Shown in pieces: positions 35,889 through 46,524 of a DNA stretch of 64,000 bases. The position numbers were made by a program, and so were the translations under genes. The number at the start of each line of letters is the position of its first letter. Position 1 is the first letter of the stretch. The DNA comes from Neurospora intermedia. Taxonomy: Eukaryota > Ascomycota > Sordariomycetes > Sordariales > Sordariaceae. Where the stretch lies: positions 1,240,001-1,304,000 of the forward strand of contig BTPP01000006.1 of NCBI GenBank assembly GCA_037102815.1. The letters are read 5' to 3'. Under the pieces are notes generated by a model, which saw only the letters and a list, made by a program, of their open reading frames with translations, ran no database searches and was not told the origin of the DNA.

Positions 35889-36583
35889 TCACTGCTCCTC
35901 CTCCTCATTCTTACGGTGATGGTGTTTGTTTTTGAAATGGGTCGCTCCAGCAATTCCTTGCTTGAGCTTCGCCTCCTTCTTCCTCAACTCCGCCGCATCC
36001 TCCTCCGCCAACTCCTTGTCAATGAGAGCGCCCTTGCAGGGCTTGTTACCATGGAGCTCAGCCTGTGGGAGCAGGACATGTGGTCAGTCAGTCATCCCGT
36101 TTTTTCTGAGACTTGAAAATGGGACTGAAGATTTCTTGTGGACAAACAGGGGGAAGAGGAAGAGAAAAAAGATAAAGAAAAAAAAAAAGAAAAAAAGAAA
36201 AAAAAAAAAAAGAGAGGAAAGGGAAACGGAGCCACGGAGTGGAGTTTAGGTGGTCAAACTCACAGCACGTGTGGGATCCTTCTTCATTGCCTCTTCCCTC
36301 AACTTTTGAGTCTCCTCCACGAGATGTTCGTTGAGCGCGGCGACTTGTTCCCCTGTCATGGTGTCATGAAAGTCAGCATGCCATTACACAAGGTACAGCA
36401 CACGTCTGCTTGTTTGGTAAGTGCTGAGAGAGAGGGACAGAGAGACATACGAGGGCGGTAGGCCTTTATGTTCTTTCCGCTGTGCTTAACGAGGTTATCG
36501 ACCTCGTCAGTAGGAACGTTACGCTGGTCGCCATCCTCATAGATGTTGGGGAAGCCAACTTTGGAGTGTCCGGCGTAAGACAT
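35889..36583 (-). CDS. Small three-exon hypothetical protein, 131 aa
   Basis: Exons 36451-36583, 36264-36352 and 35889-36062 join in phase across introns of 98 nt (GTATGT...CAG) and 201 nt (GTGAGT...CAG). The product starts MSYAGHSKVGFPNIYEDGDQ, continues with a helical middle (EQVAALNEHLVEETQKLREE) and a charged tail (KELAEEDAAELRKKEAKLKQ), and ends in a His/Lys/Glu-rich FKNKHHHRKNEEEEQ. Hydrophilic throughout; no signal or membrane segment. Clean splice signals and preserved frame across three exons make the gene credible. Family not recognised. The second intron holds an 79-nt purine tract. Confidence 0.78.
36148..36226 (+). repeat. Near-pure A/G tract inside an intron
   Basis: 79 nt of purines on the plus strand with a single T (36173), including runs of 10 and 14 A. 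In the minus-strand transcript it is a polypyrimidine tract, about 86 nt from the 3' splice site of the 201-nt second intron of the 131-aa gene. Confidence 0.85.
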
Positions 36584-37397
36584 GATGATGATGGTGATAG
36601 ATGGATGGAAGAGTTAGGAGGGGGTGTGATGTGTCTGTGCGTCTGTCCTTGATAAGTGGTCTGGACTTGTCGGTCAGCGGCGGTTGTTTGTATGATTCGG
36701 TGGTCGTGGCTAGGTCGAGATCGTTTCGTCAGAAGTCTGGTTCTAGACTTACTCTGGGGAATGTTTGTTTGGGAGAGTGTGCTTTGTTCAATCTTTTCTT
36801 TCTATTGCAGCTTTTCTTTCATTGGGGTTATCACTTATATCACTGTCGAGGAGTCGAGGGGATGGGTTCCACTATGAACGTCATCCACTCGGACGCGAAT
36901 CACCGGAGCATTGGGACGGACCATCGTTGAACGATCCTGCAATGACAGCGCAAAGCGTCATAGGTACCCAATGGATACCCTGTCGGATGTACCTTTCGGC
37001 CTCAATAACAAGTTCTCAATTAGCAAAATGGAAGCGGATGGTCGTCAGTCGATGTTGCTCCGATGATGAGTGTTATTGACCGGTGATGGGGAGGTGGGAA
37101 AGGGGACCAATATCGAGAGCTAATCCCTGTTGTAACGGCGACTGTAAAAGTATCATTGTAGCTGACGACACTGTTATCGTCAGGTGCCAAACTTGAAGCC
37201 TGGATCAGCGTTTTTGCTTCGAATTGTATTGCTAGGTGTCAAAAGGAATCGGCTGAGATTATCTCAAAAACATCACAGTCAACAAATGCTTTCAGTTATC
37301 CAATCGCTAATAGACTGACTGATTCTATACGACACCACATGTCGAACCGCTCCTCAAGTCACACACTCGTAAGATAACTTCCCATCCACAACGTACG
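36584..37397. other. Intergenic, nothing recognised
   Basis: Upstream region of the 131-aa gene and 3' flank of the acidic gene. Short frames only. Confidence 0.4.
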
Positions 37398-38156
37398 TCA
37401 AAGCCGATGAGCGCGTCTTTCCTCCTTCTTCCCCATTCCCAATCGACAAGCTAGCCTCTCCAATCCTACCTTGATATCCTCATCTCCACTCACCTTTCCT
37501 TCTTGACCCTTATCGTCCTCCCCACCTCCATCCTCATTCAACTTACCCAACACTCCCATCAAATCTCTCAGATTATCCACCTCACCATCACCACCCTTCT
37601 CCTTAAAGACCACCTTTCCTCCCGCACTTCTCAGAACGTACTTCCCGGCCTTCTTAAGAAATACCCCTCTCAACTCCTCCACCACCCCAAATACCCTCCT
37701 CAACTCTCTTCTCGTCTCTTTTTCTTCGGCAGTCATGTCTAGAACATGCCATCCTTCTTCTTCCTCTCCTTCATCTCCTTTTTCTTCCTCTTTTTCTTGT
37801 CCTCCATCTCCTTTTTCGTCTTGTCCTTCTTCCTCTTGTTCCTGATATGTAGAGTAAGAACCCGACCGGCGCAAATAAGCATCAAAAGACCGATTCACCT
37901 CTTCATCCAACAAAACATTGGCATCGCGGATGAAGCATCTAGTTGCTGAATTTAGCCGGGTAAGGGAGGTGCGAAGGAGTTTGACGGTTTCGGATTCATT
38001 GAAGGCGATCTCAAGTGAGGAACGATTGGTATCGGACACTCGAACGGTCACAAGTTTGAGGAAGCGAAAGTCGCGCTTGAGGGAGAGGGATACTTGGAGG
38101 AGGGAGTGGGTGATGGAGGGGAGGGTTGGGCTGGAGGCAGCCGAGGGAGATGGCAT
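37398..38156 (-). CDS. Hypothetical acidic protein, 252 aa
   Basis: Single exon from ATG 38156 (MPSPSAASSPTLPSITHSLL). No family recognised. The first 110 residues look folded (RDFRFLKLVTVRVSDTNRSS, then VKLLRTSLTRLNSATRCFIR). A Glu/Gly/Lys/Asp low-complexity insert of about 30 residues follows, then a helical region (AEEKETRRELRRVFGVVEEL) and a second Gly/Asp/Glu-rich stretch before a basic end. No signal peptide or membrane helix. The pyrimidine-rich plus strand here simply reflects the acidic, purine-rich coding strand. Function unknown. Confidence 0.6.
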   Translation of the reverse strand: MPSPSAASSPTLPSITHSLLQVSLSLKRDFRFLKLVTVRVSDTNRSSLEIAFNESETVKLLRTSLTRLNSATRCFIRDANVLLDEEVNRSFDAYLRRSGSYSTYQEQEEEGQDEKGDGGQEKEEEKGDEGEEEEGWHVLDMTAEEKETRRELRRVFGVVEELRGVFLKKAGKYVLRSAGGKVVFKEKGGDGEVDNLRDLMGVLGKLNEDGGGEDDKGQEGKVSGDEDIKVGLERLACRLGMGKKEERRAHRL

Positions 38157-38903
38157 ATTTGCGGAAGCGGTTGTGGTAGTAGTGATGTTTGGGCTGTAAG
38201 TTCAACTTTTGTGTGCGTCTCTTGATTGAGGTGAGTGAGACTTGGAACTATGCGTTTGACTTGGTGGACTTTGACTTGAAGGCCTACCTACGCACTGGAA
38301 CCTCGTGGCTTTTATATCATTTGACAGTCATGTTTAAATCTCAGAGAGAGTATCGAGCTGTTCAGAGATTTGCAAGAGAGAGCGGAAGAACAAGCCCATT
38401 GTCCGGGTGAGTTGTGTGCTGCCCCGGTTTCATGTCCCTTTGTGAGCCTTGTCTACCCTGCGCTGCGGCTGGATACCGCGGGTAACTTGTCCGTTGGTAT
38501 CCATTGTGCTTTTCGTTGAGGCTGGATCTTGATAACAAAGAACGGGATTGCTCAGATATAACGACGTTCGGACTTCGGAATTTATGCCGCGAGACGGCAA
38601 GTACGAGAGCTTGTCTTTATTTCCGGCCTATTGTACTTGTCTAAGTGAATAGGGTGAGAGTACTACGGATACTTGAAGATGGTCAGCTGAACAGGCATGT
38701 TGAGCATGAATATCTTTCTACATCATCAGTACCTGTGTGGGTGATGTTGGTCAACACGTCGATAATCGTAGCAACGAAACTTACCTTCAATACGTATCAA
38801 AGCTCGGTCACGGGCCACAGTGATCTCCATGGGTAGTAAATGGGTATCATTGACAAAATACAACATGAGAGGTTTAAGATATTCCTAAAAGAATATACCC
38901 CTC
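38157..38903. other. Intergenic, nothing recognised
   Basis: Promoter side of the acidic gene and 3' flank of the zinc-finger gene; both are on the minus strand. Confidence 0.4.
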
Positions 38904-39947
38904 CTACTTCTGCCGCACGTTCTTCGGTTTCCGCTTCTTGAATACCACAGCCGGAACCGCGTCCGCGGCCGCAGCCGTAGCGTCAGACTCACCCATAGCA
39001 AGCGGAGGGGTAACTTCATCAGCAATCCCCGACAAAGCCTCGCTGGGCTCACTCTTGATAGCCGGAATCTTGGAAATGGCGCTGTCCTCCTCCGCATCGG
39101 CATTCTCTTCCTTCTTCACACCCCCTTCTACACCGTCCTCCTCCTTGACGCTGACCTCCGCGTCTTCCTTCTTGACAGCCTGCTCCTCGTCCGTCTTGAC
39201 AGTTCCCTTCTCCTCTTTCTTAAGTGGAATCCCCCCACTCAACAACTCCTCCAACTCCTTATCATCCTCCATCTTCGCCACCTTGCTTCCCACCCCCCAC
39301 TTCTTTGGTCGTTTAAACAATCCCTTGATAGCCTCCTCCTGTTCCTTTTCCTCTTCCGTCCGTTCCCTCTCCCTCTTCACACCTACCGCTCTCCCCTCTG
39401 CTCCCACAGGAATTACACCAGCACCACCTGCACCAGCATTCTGACCCGCAGCGCTATCTTCCTCATCATTGACGACCCTAACATTAGTAACCTCCCAGTC
39501 CCCCGCCAACGCCATACTCCCCCTCAGCTCCGTCGGGATATTCACGCCCAACTCAGCCAACTGCTCCAATTGCCTTTGTCTTTCCGCATCGCTTAACCCA
39601 ACAGCAGCAGCATTAGCACCCGTCGGTCCTGCTCCTCCTGCTCCACCACCACTAGGTTTATGTCCTCCTCTTTGTCCAGCGCCACCACTCCCGCTCCCAC
39701 TGGCCCTTGGTGTTGTTGAGCCAGAGCCAGAAACAACCCCATTCAACCGCTCGACTTCCCTTCTCGCTCGCTCCTTTTCTCGTTCTTGTTGGTCTGCGGA
39801 CCGGTGTAGATCGCGCAGGGAGCGCTTGATGGCGCCCTGGTGCTTGGCGGTCGACTCATGGTTTCTGCGCTCGAGAGGGGTGTCGCGGACGAAGACGGAG
39901 CAGTGTTTGCACCAGTATTTGGGCGTAGATTTCCAGTATTCTGCCAT
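38904..39947 (-). CDS. WBP4/FBP21-like U1-type zinc-finger protein
   Basis: Probable spliceosome-associated nuclear protein, 347 aa, single exon. Start ATG at 39947 gives MAEYWKSTPKYWCKHCSVFV; the frame extends six codons upstream only through a TTG. A matrin/U1-type zinc finger uses C13, C16, H30 and H36, followed by a basic helix (HQGAIKRSLRDLHRSADQQE) as in WBP4. The middle is Gly/Ser/Ala-rich and disordered, and the C-terminal half alternates Lys and Glu/Asp (KREREREREE-type runs) ending in KKRKPKNVRQK. No WW domain is seen, unlike vertebrate WBP4. The role in pre-mRNA splicing comes from the family, not from this sequence. Confidence 0.83.
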   Translation of the reverse strand: MAEYWKSTPKYWCKHCSVFVRDTPLERRNHESTAKHQGAIKRSLRDLHRSADQQEREKERARREVERLNGVVSGSGSTTPRASGSGSGGAGQRGGHKPSGGGAGGAGPTGANAAAVGLSDAERQRQLEQLAELGVNIPTELRGSMALAGDWEVTNVRVVNDEEDSAAGQNAGAGGAGVIPVGAEGRAVGVKRERERTEEEKEQEEAIKGLFKRPKKWGVGSKVAKMEDDKELEELLSGGIPLKKEEKGTVKTDEEQAVKKEDAEVSVKEEDGVEGGVKKEENADAEEDSAISKIPAIKSEPSEALSGIADEVTPPLAMGESDATAAAADAVPAVVFKKRKPKNVRQK

Positions 39948-40848
39948 GGTTGCAAGATGGCGCAAGTATACTGCGGCTTGCTTAAAAGTCGGTTCTGGAG
40001 ACTAAATCGCAATATTGGACGGGTGCTTGGAGTGATGGATGGGCGTGCGAGGAAGGGGGCAGCTGCCACGGATGGCTTCTAGTTGTGAGCTTGTCGTAGA
40101 TTGGATGGTGTCCTTCGTTGAATTCTGTGTGCCTCGTTAGAAGCTGCGATAGCGCCGTCCCGTTGCCTTTGAAAAATGCCGGCGATTTTGTGATTGCGAA
40201 GAAGTGAAATGGGAAGTGGAAGTTTACGCGACAGCGAGGGTTGCAGGGCGACCTCGAGCGGCCGTGACGTTTAGTCCACTGAAACCCGGGTGGGTCCTGC
40301 AACGCTAGGCTGCCTGCCGGTTGCACTTGAACGCTACTTTATGTTTGTCCCCCCAATTGGTTCAGAGGGCTTCAAGGCCAAGCGTATGGTACCTCGGTAC
40401 CTATAGAAGTGCAGTAGTCCCCATACAATAAAACCGAACATACAAGATCAATACCTCTAACAATTCAGCAACATGTCGGCCACGGTCCATCAACAACTTC
40501 TCCATTCAGAACCTGCCAAGAAATCAACGTTAAAAGTATACTGGAAATGTTTGGATGCAAAATAAGAGCATACCGAAAGTGGAATGTACTGATCGAGACG
40601 CGTTCAGTTACGACCACTCGGGAATGTCAATCAACATCACGCAATCGGGAAACCCATATGCATCACCAGCTTCGTCGCCAACTTCACTCAGCATCAAGAG
40701 GTGGAGAAAGAAAGGACAAAGTTGGCCCCAAAACCTGTTAAATGTGCTCGCTCTGGCGTGACTCCCTAATTATGTACATCACCGACTTCTAATTATGCAT
40801 TCATCACCTCCTCTCCAACCCAATATCTCACTCTGCCAGGACATCTGC
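39948..40848. other. Intergenic, nothing recognised
   Basis: Upstream of the zinc-finger gene. A near-palindromic GGTACCTCGGTACC occurs at about 40389; significance unknown. Confidence 0.4.
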
Positions 40849-41961
40849 TCAGATGAACCGCATGCCACCGAAAACGCCCAGGGCAATGCCCATGTATCTG
40901 TTGATGCTAGATGGCCAGCGGCGGCCGGCATCGTTGGTGATCACGACGCTGGGCTTGGGCGGCACGACAACGACCCCAGGAGGAACCTCGGTGTTCTGGG
41001 CTGGCGGGGATCCAGAAGCAGGAGTGGTCGTCAGAAAGATGTTGGGAACTGAATTAGGGGGCGTGAGCTGCGACTGGGGGTTTCCAGGTGTATTAGGGGC
41101 AGGAGGTGTCACTTGGATCTGACCATCGGCATACTCAGAAACGGGTACCAGGTCCGTCAGTGGCGTGGGGAACTCAAATTCGGAACAGAGGGTCGGATGT
41201 CCCTGAATTTGACCTAGATTGGCAACGTCAGTCCTAAAACTTAGAAAAGGTGGGAAGGGAGAGACAACGACATACCATCTCCGATCTCGCCAACAGAGCA
41301 TAGCGGAACAGCTGCCGTAGTAACCACGGCTTTCCCCTCTCCATCACTTTGTGGGACAACCACTGTCGTGGGTAGAACTGTGGTCCCGACAACGACCCCA
41401 TTGATCGCAGCGTCCTGATGGCTGTCACCGCAAGGGATTACCAAGATCTCTGCGGGACTGCACTGCTCAGCCCACCAGCGGTCGTAAAGATTTTGGAAGT
41501 CACCGGAGCGGCACTGATAGAAGACAGTGGACCCGCCCAACGCCAAAGAGCCGTTGTTGCATACCGAGAAGCCAGCCGTGTAGATTGCACCAGCCTGAGG
41601 GGGACCGTCAAACTGGAACTGGAAATTCGAGGCAATGTATCCGATTCGACCGTGGGCGTCGGTCAATACACCATCCACAAGCTGGGAAACGAGAGTGCCT
41701 TCGCCATGGCACTGGCGGACCTGCTGTTGTGCGGTGGTATTGTCAGCATCCATCTTGGTCACCCGAGTCTAGACACTCAGGCCCTACCTCGCTTCTTTTG
41801 GTCGGGTTGCCGAGTTCCAAGATGTCCAGCTCAAACTTGTCATTGAAATTCGAGCCACATCCCGCGGGAGCCTTGGCTTCGGGGGCGATCTTGGCCGTGA
41901 CACCCTGAGCAGCGGCCGAGGCCACGCAGGCAAGAAGAGTCAGGATCTGATATTGCTTCAT
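40849..41961 (-). CDS. Pir-like cell-wall protein with probable GPI tail
   Basis: Secreted wall protein, 328 aa. Exons 41788-41961, 41276-41723 and 40849-41213 join across 64-nt and 61-nt introns. Signal peptide MKQYQILTLLACVASAAAQ; a Kex2-like KR lies at 55-56 directly before the cysteine module. The module matches the Pir C-terminal domain: GTLVSQLVDGVLTDAHGRIG, SNFQFQFDGPPQAGAIYTAG, FSVCNNGSLALGGSTVFYQC and GDFQNLYDRWWAEQC. A single PIR-motif core DGQIQ (237-241) follows, then a Pro/Thr-rich stalk (QVTPPAPNTPGNPQSQLTPP). The end (NDAG then a short hydrophobic YMGIALGVFGGM) resembles a GPI-attachment signal. In yeast Pir proteins the Gln of the repeat is ester-linked to beta-1,3-glucan and repeats precede the cysteine domain; here the order is reversed. 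The CAGCAG acceptor at 41721-41726 leaves one residue ambiguous. Confidence 0.85.
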
Positions 41962-43703
41962 CTTGTCGTAATGGAGCAATTGCTGAGTGTTGTCTTCACT
42001 GGATTATGGTGAGGGGTATCCAGAAAACAGAAGGCGAGAATGGAAGCGGCTAAGGAGAGACCGTGATGGCGGCAGCAGTCATGAATTGGGGAGAATGCGG
42101 TGGACAGTGTCTGGCAAAAGCTATGTTGGGGATGAGAATATCATAAGCAAAAAGTAAAAAGAAAAGCTCCCGAAGCTGGTTTTGTAGAAGATCTGGAGGG
42201 GGAACCGAGGGAGGGGACGGAAGGCCAGATTTAAGTGGAAAACTTGGAGAGCCGAATCAACGTGACTTGGTTTGGCTTCTTCAATTGTTTTCGTGTCTCC
42301 TGGGATTCGGATGTTGTTGCTTTTGTTCACCCATCTTGTGGTTGGACTGGGCAACCACGGATGTCCGTCATTCGGGTACCTGGGAAGCCGGTCTGTCAGG
42401 TATCACCCGTCAGACCTCCACCATTCCTTCCTGGGTCAATTCGACGAGTCCTTCCCGCATGGGCTCATTTCTTTGACCACACTGTTCGCGGACTACAGTA
42501 AGGCACTATGGTGGTGTTGCTGTGAGGCACTCAGGACAATGAGGCGTCGATTGAATGGCACATGCAAGAATGAGTGACACCTCCAAAAGACTACGCTTGT
42601 GCTTTCCATTGAGAGACAGAGCTATGGAAAGAGTCACGCTGTTCTGACGTCCTGTTAACCGAGCCTGGGCACATCGACACTCGAGATGGTTTGTTGACTC
42701 GGTGGGTCGTGGAAGAATCTGGGCCAGGACTGTGATCGGTACCTTCCTTGAACAACTCGAGACCCGTTGGATTCAGTGTTGTGATCACTGGGCATGCAAC
42801 CACTGTTCGGTTCCAGCCGCGTGAGTTGCATATGTCAGAGTGTCACTTGGTCGCGACTGGCGGAACAAACATATCTCCCTCTCTCACTGGTGACTGCTTG
42901 ACATCAGACGAACTTGTAGAGAGCGTCGTCAGGGACGAAGGAACCAAGTGAACCACAACGAAGACAAATTCAGCCGGCCACCATGAGGATTATCCACTGG
43001 AGTGTGGCCTCCCGCTCATATGACAGTCGCGACTACCCTTTGGACAGCTCCCTCATGAAGTACGCCATCTGTGGCCCCACCCTGAGAGCCTCAAGTTGGC
43101 AGTAGTACCTTCCAAACTATTGAGCAACAGGGGCGAATTACGACACACAGTCCGGTTTTGCTATTTCATGCGGCCGTACCTGCCTTTTGCTCAACTAGAA
43201 GTATAAAAAAAAAAGGCAAAGTGTCCGGGGCACGCAAATACACAGAGCAGGCATCAATGGTTCAGATCAGAGTTTCACACCTGAAGGACGACACTTGAAG
43301 TTGTGTATTGTTACACGCATCATATCGATCTCAGCTTCTGCTAGTCAACACACCCTGCAGCTGTCAACTTCCAAAATTCAAAAAGTGGTATCATTATCCC
43401 CTGGACCATGTTGGGAAACAGGCCCTCCCTCTGGTGCTACACAACATGCCCGACTTCTCCAAAAGGGTTTCAGGACTGAAGATGGATTCTTCTCGGTGTT
43501 ACCTATCCCCAGCTAGGTATCATAGATATGCACCGGCCAACGGCACAAAACATTCCGCGCGCATCAAAACCTGAACCCCTTACACATTCACTGCCGGGTA
43601 CCAAAATAAACATCAACCAAGACAACGCGCCTCATGACTCGATATGGGCCAACCTCGCTCGTCAGTCCTCAGCACGAGCCGACCATCGCACAATCACTAC
43701 GTC
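41962..43703. other. Intergenic, Pir-like promoter side, nothing else recognised
   Basis: 1.7 kb with only short unsupported frames. A run of ten A (GTATAAAAAAAAAAGG, about 43201) is the only low-complexity feature. Confidence 0.4.
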
Positions 43704-44873
43704 TCACTGTGGGAATGAGGTAGGTTGTGAATATCCTTGCGAGTGGGTGGGCATCTCATGCGTGTTGGGGCTGTAGGACTGGGTAGTTTGTTGGTACTGG
43801 GCTGGTGTGTGACCTGGGGCTTCGGCATATTGCTGAGGAGGGTGGTGAGCCGGGGTATACTGAGCGGGAGCCTGCTGTGCCGGATATTGCTGTTCGGCAT
43901 GTCCATATGTGTATGGCTGTGGGCTTGGGGTCGGGATCGAGCCCGGTGCCGGAGACGTTGTAGGCGTTGGTTGATACTGCTCTACCGGCTGTTGTACGGG
44001 GACCTGCGGCTGGTATGCTTGCTGATTGGTGTACTGTGGGTATGATGGTGGTGCAGGTCCTCCTTGTTGGACGCTGAGCATCGGCGTCTGTTGTGCGTTC
44101 ATCTCCAGGGCCCCGTTGTGGGTAGTCTTGGGTCCTTTGTTGGCCTGGTAGTACAGACGGAACTTATGCGCGTTATAGGCAAAGGTTGCGACGAAGAGGA
44201 GCCTGGTTCAACCGCCAGTCAGCAACAATCAATCATCAGGAAATCCATTGCTTGAGACTCACATCTGGATGGCACTCAGACCGGCGATACCAGACATCAT
44301 TGCGAGGCCGGTTTCGCCAGCGACGGCGCCCCGCTTCACAAGCTCACGCTTGCTCACGATGCAGTGATGGGCACTGATGGTGCTTCCGTCATCGTAACAT
44401 CCGTCGACATTGACATCCACTGTGAACTTTGCTCGGTTCGCCGCATTTGCACCCATGGAGGCCAGCCAAAGGATGATCATGAAGAAATCCAAAGACAAAG
44501 TCGCCCAAATATTATATGCTTTTCGAGCACTGAGGACCTTTTCGCTGACCAGTGACCAGATGCAAATGATCCAGGTAAATAGCGACTTCACAATGTGTCA
44601 GTCGATGGCATCAAGGCCTTCCAAGGAGACATGACTTACACAAACGAGACCAAACGCGAAAGCGTCCATCATATAACCATGAATGAGATAGCCAGCCATC
44701 CCGGCAATCACAAGGCCGAAAAATATCTGGAAACCTCGCACAACAGCATGCCAAATCGGTGTTTCGGTGGTCCAGGGCTCCTCACTCCCCGGGGCAGCCT
44801 TGGGTGCTGACCAAGACTGCTTCCATTCTGCGGATGTCGCAACAGTCGGTTGTTTTGGTTCATATGATGCCAT
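43704..44873 (-). CDS. MARVEL-domain membrane protein, four TM segments
   Basis: Integral membrane protein, 351 aa, probably of the plasma membrane or vesicles. Exons 44640-44873, 44263-44585 and 43704-44202 join across short introns of 54 and 60 nt (GTAAGT and GTGAGT donors). Four hydrophobic segments match the MARVEL plan: VVRGFQIFFGLVIAGMAGYL, the segment from AFGLVCSLFTWIICIWSL, ATLSLDFFMIILWLASMGAN, and GLSAIQMLLFVATFAY. A lumenal loop between TM3 and TM4 carries two Cys (VDGCYDDG, AHHCIVSK). The cytosolic C-terminus (about 140 residues) is Pro/Gln/Tyr-rich with many QYxP-like units (PAQQAPAQYTPAHHPPQQY), typical of fungal MARVEL proteins. Function in membrane organisation is family-based. 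Confidence 0.87.
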
Positions 44874-46135
44874 TGTGAGTCGAGTCTCTGCAGTGCTGAC
44901 TGAACAATTATGCTGTCAAAATCCTTGTGAGACTCGGAAAGGAAAAGGAGTCGTAGGTCAGAAGAAACGACTCGAACCTGAGTATATACGCGGATGGCCC
45001 GACTTATAAGAGAACCAACATGTCAGGGGTCCGCCAGACATACTGCATCGAACTCGACCCAAAGTGGCACCGAGCTCGAGGGGTGTCAAGCCCAAAGTGA
45101 CTTGTTCTGCCGATCTCCTTCAGCCAGCCTGACTTTTGGTCGGTTTTCTTGCATGGGACGAGGCAGAATCTGTGGACTCTGTAGCCAAGAGAAGACACAC
45201 GGCAAGCCATGAAGGCCCCTGTTTGCATGTTTCCTGGTTATTAGGATCCAATGAAAAGTCAGGGCTTGGTACATTATTGCTTCAGCCGCAAACCAGACAA
45301 GGAAGCATCCTGCCATTTATGCCGGTGGTTGTTGGTGATGGTACCCCAATATCGGGACCAGCATTCACTCACATATCTCGCAAGGACGTTAGATTTCGGA
45401 GCTTGCAAGCCCCGGATGATACAGACCCCTTCAACAATGGTCTAGCCCTTGTGAGGTGGCTGTTGTCCTCGTATTGGCTTCGTTGAATCACGGACGAGTT
45501 CAGGCGAGTGCTCACAAGTACCGTCTGAACCACCATCCACCAAGGGACTTGTTTTATCTCCCATTTGCGGTCCTTTGGGTTTCCTAGGGGAACGATTCCA
45601 TAGCGAAGGGTCACGTTCAGCCTTTTGCTCTGACTCGGCTAACTTCTCCATTCGATGACTAGTGCTTCATGATGTGGCTGTCGACAGGTATCGCGACTAT
45701 TGGCTTGGCGTTTTACAGCCCGTCTAAGAAAGGAAACGGTACGTAGCAGACTGTGTCACATACCTATCTTCGAATATCTTTCCTCCTCCTTATCACCGCC
45801 GTGAAGAGCAATGTATCCCCGTTTTGATGTTGCCCCGCAAGCCTCATCCGACGCCTTGCTGAAATTCTATTTCTGGCAAGACAGGTACGAAACCGTAGTA
45901 GTATATATATTCCATTAGGCCTCAACGAATTTCTCTTGTCGTCCTAGGAATTCCTCATCACAAATTGTCGGTACAGCTTATTCTGAACATCGAGAAGAAA
46001 ACGGGGACCAGGTACATACCAGACAAGTTCTTTCCCCCTCTGACAACCGAAAATGCGACCCTGCGTCAATCACCACTTCCCAAAAGGGCTTGCTGTGCGA
46101 AAACGCCAAGACCCGGGCCGTTGATGTGGTGGCTG
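44874..46135. other. Intergenic, upstream of the MARVEL gene
   Basis: No gene or RNA recognised before the transposable element at 46139. Confidence 0.4.
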
Positions 46136-46138
46136 TAA

Positions 46139-46521
46139 GGGCGTGTTCGGCAACTCAGTAAATGACCGCCAGTAAATATCTTGGCAGGTGGAAAGTACAA
46201 ATGTCAAAAAAATGGTCAGTGCGCATTTACTGAAAGGCATTTCCAGACCTCTGGAGGTCTGGAAATGATTTCTAGTAAATTTGGCCCGCCAAGACCATTT
46301 TGGACCAACCACACAACGCAAATCCGGAAAAGTGGAGTAAGCCCATTTACTGGTCCAACGAGAGCCAGTAAATCTCAAAGAAATTGTTAGAGAATACAGC
46401 GGACCAGTGACTTCTGCAAGGAATTAACCCATTTTACCTCAAAGTACCGCTCACGGACCACAACTGCCAAGATTTACTGGAAACCTTGTTTACTGGCTTT
46501 ACTGAGTTACCGAACACGCCC
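46139..46521. mobile_element. 383-bp MITE with TIRs and TAA target-site duplication
   Basis: Terminal inverted repeats match at 23 of 24 positions: the left end starts GGGCGTGTTCGGCAACTCAG and the right end, read in reverse complement, starts GGGCGTGTTCGGTAACTCAG, both continuing TAAA. TAA flanks both ends (46136-46138 and 46522-46524). Similarity resumes further in: CCAGTAAATATCTTGGCAG on the left versus CCAGTAAATCTTGGCAG inverted on the right. About nine copies of a CAGTAAA/TTTACTG-type motif lie in both orientations. It contains no ORF of note and no transposase. A 3-bp TWA duplication and a GGGCGTGTTCGG tip fit a non-autonomous PIF/Harbinger-type element (inference); no partner element is in the window. 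Confidence 0.85.
46238..46267. repeat. Perfect 13-bp hairpin inside the MITE
   Basis: CATTTCCAGACCT (46238-46250), a CTGG loop (46251-46254), then the exact reverse complement AGGTCTGGAAATG (46255-46267). Confidence 0.9.
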
Positions 46522-46524
46522 TAA

